DNA of 64,000 bases from Intestinimonas sp. (GTDB lineage: Bacteria > Bacillota > Clostridia > Oscillospirales > Oscillospiraceae): NCBI GenBank assembly GCA_022653075.1, contig JALCSB010000004.1, forward strand, positions 1-64,000, written 5' to 3'. This document shows, one piece after another, positions 1 to 8,086 of the stretch. Both the position numbers and the translations under genes were made by a program. A model generated the notes under the pieces. It was not told the DNA's origin, did not search any database, and saw nothing but the letters and a program-made list of their open reading frames with translations. Numbering within the stretch: position 1 is the first letter of the stretch; each line of letters starts with the position of its first letter.

Positions 1-61
1 TTCTGCACTTCATAACGGTACTCAGTTTTTCTTCTGAACTTACGTTCTGCTTTCGTGGCAT
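1..61 (-). CDS. IS3-family transposase OrfA, N-terminal fragment (partial)
   Basis: Twenty codons are visible from an ATG at 61, reading MPRKQNVSSEEKLSTVMKCR. That resembles the start of helix-turn-helix OrfA proteins of IS3-type elements, where a basic N-terminus leads into the first helix of the DNA-binding domain. The rest is outside the window. The call is tentative because of the short length, but position and direction fit the inverted-repeat end at 122. Confidence 0.5.
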   Translation of the reverse strand, partial: MPRKQNVSSEEKLSTVMKCR

Positions 62-122
62 ACAAATGCTCCCTTCATAAGTAACAGTGTTTTTTGTTTC
101 ACTGTCTCCTATAAAGGGAGCA
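1..122 (-). mobile_element. Left end of an IS3-like insertion sequence (cut by window edge)
   Basis: Read on the minus strand, the element begins TGCTCCCTTTATAGGAGACAG, then a 5' leader, then an orfA-like reading frame starting at position 61 that runs off the window. The leader contains the inverted repeat ATGCTCCCTT / AAGGGAGCAT and an inner repeat ACAGTG / CACTGT, so it can fold into a long hairpin just before the orfA start. The boundary at 122 is inferred from the TG end and the hairpin. The other end lies outside, so no target duplication can be checked. The element lies about 30 bp beyond the purD stop and points away from the operon. Confidence 0.6.
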
Positions 123-151
123 TATCACGATCAGCGGCGCTTTCTTAAAAC

Positions 152-1411
152 CTATACGGTTTTTCCAATATCCTTCCGGAACTGCATCCCGGTAAACGAG
201 ATATGTGCGGCAGCGGCATAGGCACCGTCAATGGCCTCGTCCAATGTAGCACCGGTTACCGTAACCCCCAGAACGCGGCCACCATTGCTTACAATAGAGC
301 CGTCCGCGTTCCGCGCCGTTCCAGCATGAAACACCACAGAGGTCTCTCCCGCCTCGCTTAGCCCGGAGATGGGATACCCCTTTTGGTAGGAGCCTGGGTA
401 GCCGCCGGAGGCCAGAACCAGACAGCAGGAGGCGCCATTTTTCCACCGGATGTCAGCCTGGTCTAACGTACCGTTCCGGCAGGCGAGCAGGATATCCAAA
501 AGATCGCTCTCCAGCAGAGAGAGTACCGCCTGACATTCCGGATCGCCAAATCTGGCGTTATATTCCACCACTTTGGGTCCGTCTGACGTCAGCATCAGTC
601 CGAAATAGATCACACCCTGGAACGGTCGTCCTTCCGCGTTCAGTGCCTCCATGGTGGGCAGAAAAATTTCCTTTTGACAGCGTGCGGCGATCTCCGGCGT
701 ATAGCCAGGCGCCGGAGAAATTGCTCCCATTCCGCCGGTGTTCGGACCCCTGTCCCCGTCGTATATGCGCTTATGGTCCCGGGAACAGGGCATGGGAACT
801 AGATGTTTCCCATCGGCAAAGGCCAATACGGTTACCTCCGGGCCGGTCATACACTCCTCAATTACAACATGGGCCCCGGCTGGTCCAAAACGGCCGTCTT
901 CCATCATGGAATGGACAGCCCGCTCAGCCTCCTCTGTCGTTTGAGCAACGATGACGCCTTTCCCTAATGCCAGCCCATCCGCCTTCACCACAATGGGCGC
1001 GCCCTGTGAGCGAATATAGGAAAGGGCGGGTCCCAGTTCGGTAAAGGACTGATAGCGCGCCGTGGGAATATGGTACTTTGTCATTAGACTTTTGGAGAAT
1101 ACTTTGCTGGCTTCAATGATGGCGGCATTCTTCCGGGGACCAAAGGCCGGAATGCCGGCGGACTCCATGGCATCCACCATGCCGAGCGCCAGCGGGTCGT
1201 CAGGAGCCACCACAACAAAATCAATCGCATGGTCCTTTGTCCAGCTTACCATTTCCTCCACTGCAGTGGCAGCAATGGGCACACACTCCGCCAGTGCGGC
1301 GATTCCACCGTTGCCAGGCGCGCAGTAAAGCTTATCTGCTTTCGGGCTTTTGGCAAGAGCCCACACCAGCGCGTGCTCCCGGCCACCGCCGCCAACTACT
1401 AAAATCTTCAT
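152..1411 (-). CDS. purD: Phosphoribosylamine--glycine ligase PurD
   Basis: GAR synthetase, the second step of de novo purine synthesis: ATP-dependent ligation of glycine to phosphoribosylamine. The 419-residue protein is full length for the family. It begins MKILVVGGGGREHAL, the N-domain nucleotide-binding loop typical of PurD. ATP-grasp features follow, including PIVVKADGLALGKGV, the GPNTGGMGA glycine-rich loop and the metal-binding YNARFGDPE motif. The ATG at 1411 is preferred over an upstream TTG at 1426 because AGAGG lies just before it and the upstream codons overlap the previous gene's stop. It is the last gene of the pur operon, starting 11 bp after the AICAR transformylase gene. Confidence 0.97.
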   Translation of the reverse strand: MKILVVGGGGREHALVWALAKSPKADKLYCAPGNGGIAALAECVPIAATAVEEMVSWTKDHAIDFVVVAPDDPLALGMVDAMESAGIPAFGPRKNAAIIEASKVFSKSLMTKYHIPTARYQSFTELGPALSYIRSQGAPIVVKADGLALGKGVIVAQTTEEAERAVHSMMEDGRFGPAGAHVVIEECMTGPEVTVLAFADGKHLVPMPCSRDHKRIYDGDRGPNTGGMGAISPAPGYTPEIAARCQKEIFLPTMEALNAEGRPFQGVIYFGLMLTSDGPKVVEYNARFGDPECQAVLSLLESDLLDILLACRNGTLDQADIRWKNGASCCLVLASGGYPGSYQKGYPISGLSEAGETSVVFHAGTARNADGSIVSNGGRVLGVTVTGATLDEAIDGAYAAAAHISFTGMQFRKDIGKTV

Positions 1412-1422
1412 ATTGGTACCTC

Positions 1423-2595
1423 TCAATGGTGGAACAGACGCACGCCGGTGAATGCCATTGCAATACCGTACTTGTTGCAGGTTGCAATCACATGGTCGTC
1501 ACGGATGGAGCCACCAGGCTGGATAATAAATTCCACACCACTCTTATGGGCGCGCTCCACATTATCCCCAAAGGGGAAGAACGCATCGGAGCCGAGAGAA
1601 ACGCCCCGCATACCGGAAATCCAGTTTTTCTTCTCCTCGTCTGTCAGAATGGGCGGCTTACTCTTGAAGGTGTTCTGCCATACGCCGTCCGCCAGCACAT
1701 CCTCATATTCGTCCGAAATATACACGTCAATGGCGTTGTCGCGGTCTGGACGGCGGATTCCATCCACGAACGGAAGCGCAAGTACCTTTGGATGCTGGCG
1801 AAGATACCAGTTATTGGCTTTATTTCCAGCTAGACGGGTGCAGTGGATGCGTGACTGCTGCCCCGCACCGACACCAATGGTCTGCCCGCCCCTGGTATAG
1901 CAGACCGAATTGGATTGGGTATATTTGAGTGTGATAAGTGCCAAAAGAAGATCTGTCTTCGCGCGCTCCGGCAGATTCTTATTTTCCGTGACCACGTTGG
2001 TAAGCATATCAGGGCCGATGGGCAGAGCGTTATAGCCCTGCTCAAAGGTGATGCCGTAGATACTGCGGCGTTCCACCAGACCAGGCTCGTATTCGGGGTC
2101 GATCTGAATCACATTATAATTTCCTTTTCGCTTGGTTTTCAGAATTTCCAGAGCTTTGGGGGTATAGCCCGGTGCGATGATGCCGTCAGAAACCTCCAAC
2201 GCCAGATAGGCGGCTGTTTCCTCGTCGCACACATCAGACAAGGAAGCCCAATCGCCGTAGGAGGACAGACGGTCGGCACCGCGTGCACGGACATAGGCGG
2301 AAGAAATAGAAGACATGGGCATGTCATCCACAAAATAGATCTGCCGCTCCAGATCGGTGAGCGGCGTACCCACGGCGGCGCCGGCAGGGGAGACATGTTT
2401 AAATGAGGCAGCCGCCGGTAATCCGGTGGCCTTTTTCAATGCCTTAACCAACTGCCAGCTATTGAGCGCATCCATAAAGTTGATATAACCGGGCCGTCCA
2501 TTGAGTACGGCAAGGGGCAATTCACCGGACTCCATGAAAATACGGGCCGGTTTCTGGTTAGGATTACAGCCATATTTCAGTTCCAACTCCTGCAT
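1423..2595 (-). CDS. purH: Stand-alone AICAR formyltransferase (PurH C-terminal domain only)
   Basis: Transfers a formyl group from 10-formyl-THF to AICAR to give FAICAR, the ninth step of purine synthesis. The 390 residues match only the AICAR transformylase part of PurH: an early LKYGCNPNQKPA, then AAASFKHVSPAGAA with the catalytic Lys-His pair, and a C-terminal SDAFFPFGDNVERA and IQPGGSIRD. The N-terminal IMP cyclohydrolase (MGS-like) domain of bifunctional PurH, usually about 130 residues more, is absent. The next gene upstream, purO, supplies cyclohydrolase. The ATG at 2595 follows AAGGAAG at normal spacing. The symbol purH is used for the family; the protein is monofunctional. Confidence 0.93.
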   Translation of the reverse strand: MQELELKYGCNPNQKPARIFMESGELPLAVLNGRPGYINFMDALNSWQLVKALKKATGLPAAASFKHVSPAGAAVGTPLTDLERQIYFVDDMPMSSISSAYVRARGADRLSSYGDWASLSDVCDEETAAYLALEVSDGIIAPGYTPKALEILKTKRKGNYNVIQIDPEYEPGLVERRSIYGITFEQGYNALPIGPDMLTNVVTENKNLPERAKTDLLLALITLKYTQSNSVCYTRGGQTIGVGAGQQSRIHCTRLAGNKANNWYLRQHPKVLALPFVDGIRRPDRDNAIDVYISDEYEDVLADGVWQNTFKSKPPILTDEEKKNWISGMRGVSLGSDAFFPFGDNVERAHKSGVEFIIQPGGSIRDDHVIATCNKYGIAMAFTGVRLFHH

Positions 2596-2624
2596 AGGAA
2601 CGCTTCCTTTCTGTTTAGCCGTGC

Positions 2625-3338
2625 TTACGCCTCGGCATGCTTATTGTAAATCAAGCTTTCTGCTTTCCCATCGGTCAGATCAAGATAGCGAACGAAAAGG
2701 GAAACCTTATTCTCAGTATTAAGCTTTTCCCACAACAGCTTTCCCAATTCAGCCGGTGTATCAGCCGGAATCGCCACAGTTTCCGGCTCGCCTTCAAAAG
2801 AGGGAAGAGGATTGCCATCCCCAGAGTAAGTGTGGATCAAATGACCCAAACCGGCCGCCGGTGTATCATACTGGAAAAACTGGCGCAGACAGCATGCGGG
2901 ATCTCCGCCCATCGACTTCAGAATTGACAGCGTGTAGGAGCCGTCCGGCTGTACCAGGCCGGAAATGCGGGGCGTATAATTGGGCGCATCCGGCTCAAAG
3001 GTTCGGGTGAGAAGGGCACGGTGCATGCAGTGTCCCTCTTTCAGTCCATTATAAATGGTGTCCGTCTGGTCACCGTTCGTCACGATAGTTTGTCCTTCGT
3101 ATCCGCGGACCGGAGCATAAATAATGAGAGAAGGATCCATCATTTTAGACGGGTCAAACGCCTGCGTACGGATACCGTCCTTCGTGGCCACAAAAACGCG
3201 GTTGCGGCTATTTTCACTGCGGCCCATGATAAAATAGGCGATTACCGCGCATTTCCCGTTGGGACTTTTGCCCAGCAGAATGCCGCGGCCTGGATAGGAA
3301 TTAGAGCGCAGCAACCCGGCCAGATCAAAGGTTTTCAT
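2625..3338 (-). CDS. purO: IMP cyclohydrolase, PurO type
   Basis: Closes FAICAR to IMP, the last step of the pathway. The 237-residue product resembles the PurO-type IMP cyclohydrolase family (PF07826), first known from archaea and also found in some Clostridia. It begins MKTFDLAGLLRSNSYPGRG, followed by CAVIAYFIMGRSENSRNRVF and YNGLKEG. This is unrelated in sequence to the PurH cyclohydrolase domain. The start at 3338 is chosen because AAGGAGGT lies eight bases upstream; an earlier in-frame codon overlaps that site. It lies between purN and the AICAR transformylase gene, so the two final steps are encoded side by side. Confidence 0.9.
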   Translation of the reverse strand: MKTFDLAGLLRSNSYPGRGILLGKSPNGKCAVIAYFIMGRSENSRNRVFVATKDGIRTQAFDPSKMMDPSLIIYAPVRGYEGQTIVTNGDQTDTIYNGLKEGHCMHRALLTRTFEPDAPNYTPRISGLVQPDGSYTLSILKSMGGDPACCLRQFFQYDTPAAGLGHLIHTYSGDGNPLPSFEGEPETVAIPADTPAELGKLLWEKLNTENKVSLFVRYLDLTDGKAESLIYNKHAEA

Positions 3339-3371
3339 AGAGGTTACCTCCTTCAAAATAGTGTTCCGGTT

Positions 3372-4001
3372 TCAGCGGTCCAGTATGTGGACTATTCGTC
3401 CGTCAATCGAGAGTTTTCCCGTACAGAACAGGGAGACAGCCTGCGGGAGGAGTTTCCATTCCGCCTGTTCCATGACCCGCTCTTGCAGAATCTCTGGTGT
3501 ATCGCCTTCCCGAATCTCCACAGCCTTCTGTAAAATAATAGGGCCGCCGTCCGGTTCTTCCGTCACAAAATGCACCGTGGCGCCAGTGACTTTGACTCCA
3601 TAGGCAAGCGCAGCCTCGTGAACCTTCAGCCCATAATAGCCCGCGCCGCAAAAGGCGGGAATCAGAGAAGGATGCACATTTAAAATGCGGTTGGGGTAGG
3701 CCGTCACCATCTCAGTCGTCAGAATATGCAGGAAACCGGCAAGCACCACCAGATCGATCTGTACCTGCTGCAGTTTTGCCACAATGGCGCGTGTCATCTC
3801 AGCATTACCCGGGAAATCTTTTCGGGCAATCACGCAGGTCGGTACCCCGGCTTTCCGGGCACGCTCCAGGGCAAAAGCATTCGCTTTCGATGAAATCACC
3901 AGCACAATTCTGCCGTTACTAATGGCTCCGTCCCGCTGGGCATCCAGCAGTGCCTGCAAATTGGTCCCGCCGCCGGAAACCAATACCGCAATCTTCAGCA
4001 C
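3372..4001 (-). CDS. purN: Phosphoribosylglycinamide formyltransferase PurN
   Basis: GAR transformylase, using 10-formyl-THF to formylate GAR (third step). The 209-residue length is typical. Visible motifs are the N-terminal VLVSGGGTNLQALLDA phosphate loop, ILNVHPSLIPAF with the catalytic Asn-His, and GATVHFVTEEPDGGPII with the catalytic Asp. Its start overlaps the purM stop by 7 bp, indicating translational coupling. No second, formate-dependent PurT was seen in the window. Confidence 0.96.
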   Translation of the reverse strand: MLKIAVLVSGGGTNLQALLDAQRDGAISNGRIVLVISSKANAFALERARKAGVPTCVIARKDFPGNAEMTRAIVAKLQQVQIDLVVLAGFLHILTTEMVTAYPNRILNVHPSLIPAFCGAGYYGLKVHEAALAYGVKVTGATVHFVTEEPDGGPIILQKAVEIREGDTPEILQERVMEQAEWKLLPQAVSLFCTGKLSIDGRIVHILDR

Positions 4002-5035
4002 AGGACCACGCCCTCATCACCCTTTACTACAGAGCCAATTACATAGGCGCGTTCGCCCGCCATGCAGAGCACCTCTTTAGCAAGACCAACTTCTTCACGT
4101 GGAACGGCGATAACCAGACCAATACCCATATTAAATGTATTGTACATATCGCGTTCGGGGATGTCGCCGGCCTGTGCAATGATTTCAAAAATGGGAGAGG
4201 AGGGGAAGGAAGCCGTTTCAATACGGGCTGTAAGCCCTTCCTTCATCATGCGGGGGACATTTTCATACAGTCCGCCGCCGGTAATGTGACTGACGGCACG
4301 GACGCGAATCCCGTGCATCATCAGGCAGCGGACGGCCCGTACATAAATGTGGGTGGGCTTGAGTAATTCTTCGCCCAGCGTGCAGCTAAGCTCAGCAATA
4401 TGAGTTTCCAGCTTTTTCCTGTCGGGCTGAAAAACTTTGCGAATCAAAGAAAAGCCGTTGGAGTGAACCCCGTTGGAACCCAAACCAATCAGAATATCTC
4501 CCTCCTGCATGGTGGAGTTGTCAATCATTTTGTCCTGATCCGCTATGCCAACAGAAAATCCGGCCAGATCATACTCGTTTTCCGGGTAAAAACCGGGCAT
4601 TTCCGCAGTTTCGCCGCCAATCAGCGCGCAGCTTGCCAGACGGCATCCCTCCACAATACCGGAGACAATCGATTCCACGCGCTCTGGAACGTTTTTTCCA
4701 ACTGCCAGATAGTCCAGAAAAAACATAGGCAGAGCGCCGGAGCAAACGATGTCATTGACGCACATAGCCACACAGTCGATCCCGATGGTATCATGCTTGT
4801 CCATCAGGAAAGCGATTTTCAGCTTGGTTCCCACACCATCCGTACCGGAAACCAGCACGGGCTTTTTCATTCCATCAAGTTTGGGGGCAAATAGACCGCC
4901 AAAACCACCCAGCGTACCAATTACGCCGGGAATATAGGTGGATTCCACCAAGGGTTTGATGCGGTTGACTGCTTCATAACCGGCGGTAACATCAACACCG
5001 GCCGCGGCGTAAGAATCTGATTTGGAGACGGACAT
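3995..5035 (-). CDS. purM: Phosphoribosylformylglycinamidine cyclo-ligase PurM
   Basis: AIR synthetase, the ATP-dependent ring closure of FGAM. At 346 residues it is full length. The N-terminal SYAAAGVDVTAGYEAVNRI, the VLVSGTDGVGTKLKIA loop and the GGETAEMPGFY motif are all diagnostic. The start at 5035 follows GGAGGTAATCTTT. The end overlaps purN by 7 bp. The FGAM synthetase genes (purL, purQ, purS), needed between PurN and PurM, are not in this operon or elsewhere in the window, so they must lie at another locus. Confidence 0.97.
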   Translation of the reverse strand: MSVSKSDSYAAAGVDVTAGYEAVNRIKPLVESTYIPGVIGTLGGFGGLFAPKLDGMKKPVLVSGTDGVGTKLKIAFLMDKHDTIGIDCVAMCVNDIVCSGALPMFFLDYLAVGKNVPERVESIVSGIVEGCRLASCALIGGETAEMPGFYPENEYDLAGFSVGIADQDKMIDNSTMQEGDILIGLGSNGVHSNGFSLIRKVFQPDRKKLETHIAELSCTLGEELLKPTHIYVRAVRCLMMHGIRVRAVSHITGGGLYENVPRMMKEGLTARIETASFPSSPIFEIIAQAGDIPERDMYNTFNMGIGLVIAVPREEVGLAKEVLCMAGERAYVIGSVVKGDEGVVLC

Positions 5036-5134
5036 AAAGATTACCTCCTACTAAATATGGTTTCGGCGGGTGGGCACCGCCCCCGGAACCGTCGCGGTGT
5101 AAGCGTGAACATACGGTTTGAGTTCGAAAAAACT

Positions 5135-6556
5135 TCAGCCCTTTTGACGAGGCACAGGTACGGCATAATTTCCGGTAAAGCAGGCATCACAGTGACCCCA
5201 GTTCAGGGTATCCGCGATAGTCTTCAAATCTTCCACGGGTAAAAACTGAAGAGAGTCGGCGCCAATCATATGGCAGACTTCTTCTCCGGTACGGCCGAAC
5301 GCGGCCAGTTTATCTGAATCGGGCAGATACGTGCCAAAGTAGCACGGATTGAGGAAGGGAGGCGCAGAGACCTTCAGATGGACCTCTTTTGCGCCCGCAT
5401 CCCGCAATAGCCTTACAAGCCGTTTTGCAGTGGTTCCCTGAACGATGGAGTCATCCACCAAAATAATTCGTTTGTCCCGAACCGTAGATGCGATTGCATT
5501 AAGCTTTAGCCGCACAGCCGTCCGCCGTTCGTTAGGGTGGGGATTGAGAAAGGTACGGGAAATATAGCGGTTTTTCATTAGACCCATCTCATAAGGAATC
5601 CCGGACTGTGTGGCAAATCCTTGTGCGGCGGAAAGTCCGGAGTCCGGTACCCCCACCACGATATCTGCTTTTACCGTATTCCGACGTGCCAGACACATAC
5701 CAGCTTCCCGGCGGAACAGGTCCACGGACACCCCGTCGATTACACTGTCCGGCCTGGCGAAATAGATTAGCTCAAAAGCACACAGGGCCCCTTTGGCGCG
5801 GATTCCACAGGAATAGCTCTCCGGACCATCCGGCGTGAGTACAACGACTTCGCCTGGCGCTACGTCGCGTACCACATGACCTCCCAACGCGTCAAAAGCA
5901 CAGGACTCCGATGCAGCGCCCCAGCAATTTCCTACCTTGCCGATACACAGCGGACGATATCCGTTGGGGTCCCGGGCGGCAATGAGCTTATGCTCATCCA
6001 TGACCACCAGGGAATAGGCACCAATCATATAGTGCATGGCATTGAGAATCGCGTCTTCGGTGGTATTGGTACGCAGATGTTCCCGCACAATAATATGCGA
6101 GATAATCTCGGCATCAGAGCCAATCTGAAAAATCCCGCCGCGGGTCTCGGTCTCCATCCGGAGCTGTGCGCCGTTTACCAGGCGCCCGTTGTAGCACAGC
6201 GCCATATTGCCTGCGGCGTGATGGACCAGAATCGGCTGGGCGCGGAATTCGTTGCCGTCGTCGCTGCCCTCATAGGAATAGCGGACATGGCCAATCGCCG
6301 CCGAAGCACCTGAAAGCTTTTGCAGCGTCTGTTTGGAAAAGACCTCCGGAACCAGACCGGGCCCTTTGCGCAAAACGAGCCCCTCCGGGCGGCGTACTGC
6401 GATACCGGCGGCAACCTGTCCACGGTGCTGCAACGCAAACAAAGCATTATAGACCGTGTAGGCCGCATCGCGGTTTTCGCCCTCCGGAAGAGTAAGGCCG
6501 AACACACCGCATTCCTCATGAAGCTTGTCTTCCTCAAACGCAGGTGTACCTCTCAT
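5135..6556 (-). CDS. purF: Amidophosphoribosyltransferase PurF
   Basis: Catalyses the committed step: glutamine plus PRPP to phosphoribosylamine. An N-terminal Ntn glutaminase domain (EECGVFG with the nucleophile Cys, then LFALQHRGQ) is followed by a PRTase domain with the PRPP loop ILVDDSIVQGTTAKRL. The short N-terminal stretch before Cys looks like a propeptide, as in the Bacillus-type enzyme. The ATG at 6556 is chosen because GGAGG sits directly upstream; an ATG at 6580 overlaps the purC stop as ATGA but has a weaker site. With this start the protein is 473 residues. Confidence 0.96.
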   Translation of the reverse strand: MRGTPAFEEDKLHEECGVFGLTLPEGENRDAAYTVYNALFALQHRGQVAAGIAVRRPEGLVLRKGPGLVPEVFSKQTLQKLSGASAAIGHVRYSYEGSDDGNEFRAQPILVHHAAGNMALCYNGRLVNGAQLRMETETRGGIFQIGSDAEIISHIIVREHLRTNTTEDAILNAMHYMIGAYSLVVMDEHKLIAARDPNGYRPLCIGKVGNCWGAASESCAFDALGGHVVRDVAPGEVVVLTPDGPESYSCGIRAKGALCAFELIYFARPDSVIDGVSVDLFRREAGMCLARRNTVKADIVVGVPDSGLSAAQGFATQSGIPYEMGLMKNRYISRTFLNPHPNERRTAVRLKLNAIASTVRDKRIILVDDSIVQGTTAKRLVRLLRDAGAKEVHLKVSAPPFLNPCYFGTYLPDSDKLAAFGRTGEEVCHMIGADSLQFLPVEDLKTIADTLNWGHCDACFTGNYAVPVPRQKG

Positions 6557-6576
6557 AAGCCCTCCGTATTTGGCAT

Positions 6577-7287
<711 letters not shown>

Positions 7288-7288
7288 G

Positions 7289-7777
7289 TCAAAAAGCCTC
7301 CTGTATCTTTTTATCTTTCGCGGCCACCCCGGCAGCCATGTCCTGTTTGAACCACGCCAGCTTTTCCGCCAGTGTATGGTCCGAAAGAGAGAGCATCTGA
7401 ACTGCCAGCAACGCGGCATTATCGGCCCCGTCAACGGCGACGGTTGCCACAGGAATCCCCTTGGGCATTTGCACCATGGAAAGCAGAGAATCCAGCCCGC
7501 CCATCATGGATGTTTTGATGGGTACGCCGATAACCGGCAGCGTTGTATAGGCGGCGAGTACACCCGCCAGATGAGCTGCTTTCCCGGCGGCGGCAATCAG
7601 GACGCCGAAGCCGTTTTCGCGGGCATGCGACGCCAGTTCTTCCGCAGCTGTGGGCGTTCGGTGGGCGGAAATTACGCGGACCTCCATGGGAACCCCAAAT
7701 TCCTTGAGTCTTGAGATACAGGGCCTCATGGTATCCAAATCACTATCAGACCCCATAATAACGGCAACTTTTCGCAT
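7289..7777 (-). CDS. purE: N5-CAIR mutase PurE
   Basis: First gene of the pur operon. Class I PurE (N5-CAIR mutase) of 162 residues, with [31 protein letters not shown] and [16 protein letters not shown]. The last motif normally reads AGGAAHLPG; here it is AGKAAHLAG, a small deviation within the substrate loop. No purK was seen in the window, so the N5-CAIR route cannot be confirmed. The ATG at 7777 follows AAGGAGG; the frame extends upstream into the leader terminator, which is not coding. Confidence 0.95.
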   Translation of the reverse strand: MRKVAVIMGSDSDLDTMRPCISRLKEFGVPMEVRVISAHRTPTAAEELASHARENGFGVLIAAAGKAAHLAGVLAAYTTLPVIGVPIKTSMMGGLDSLLSMVQMPKGIPVATVAVDGADNAALLAVQMLSLSDHTLAEKLAWFKQDMAAGVAAKDKKIQEAF

Positions 7778-7804
7778 AAATTGACAGCCTCCTTTTTCAC
7801 TAAG

Positions 7805-7838
7805 AAAAAAACAGGCCATCTGCACAGAAGATGGCCTG
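7805..7838 (-). terminator. Intrinsic terminator in the purE leader (probable attenuator)
   Basis: On the transcribed strand CAGGCCATCT and AGATGGCCTG form a perfect 10-bp stem with a 7-base loop, followed directly by seven U. It lies after the leader promoter and about 28 bases before the purE start. It can therefore only act on transcripts about to enter the operon, which is the arrangement of transcription attenuation. The leader ORF stop codon lies nine bases before the stem. Confidence 0.85.
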
Positions 7839-7846
7839 CCTAATGA

Positions 7847-7927
7847 TTACCGGCTGATTTTGGACACAAAAATACCGTAGAGGTTACCGTAGCTGTTATG
7901 GCAAAAGACATCCTTAAAATATGCCAT
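7847..7927 (-). CDS. Putative 26-residue leader peptide of the pur operon
   Basis: A short reading frame starting ATG at 7927 and ending TAA at 7847 encodes a 26-residue peptide, MAYFKDVFCHNSYGNLYGIF followed by VSKISR. It has a good ribosome site (AAAGGGG, seven bases upstream) and lies between the pur promoter and the attenuator stem. Its start codon falls in a possible 7-bp stem (TATGGCA with TGCCATA). A ribosome finishing at the stop would cover the 5' arm of the terminator. Function as a regulatory leader is inferred from position only; I do not recognise the peptide. Confidence 0.6.
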   Translation of the reverse strand: MAYFKDVFCHNSYGNLYGIFVSKISR

Positions 7928-7958
7928 ATCCGCACCCCTTTGCCCAAATATCATGGAC

Positions 7959-7987
7959 ATAGTATCGCATTCTACGCGAATTTACAA
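7959..7987 (-). promoter_or_regulatory. Predicted sigma-A promoter of the pur operon
   Basis: On the minus strand TTGTAA, a 17-base spacer and TACTAT are at the right distance upstream of the leader ORF. This predicts a leader of about 175 bases. No purine riboswitch core (the conserved loops of the guanine/adenine aptamer) was found in the leader. A TTGTACAA palindrome at 8012-8019, upstream of the -35, could be an operator but was not compared with any known box. Confidence 0.6.
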
Positions 7988-8086
7988 GGGCGGTCCTGCA
8001 TTTTCGTATGCTTGTACAACATGCGGCAAAAAATGAGGTAAGAGATTTGTAAAGTCTTGTTATGATTGCCTCGGCAGTGTTTCTGC

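Noticed and set aside
7778..8086. Purine riboswitch upstream of purE
   Set aside because: Looked for the conserved loop sequences and paired stems of the purine aptamer; not present.
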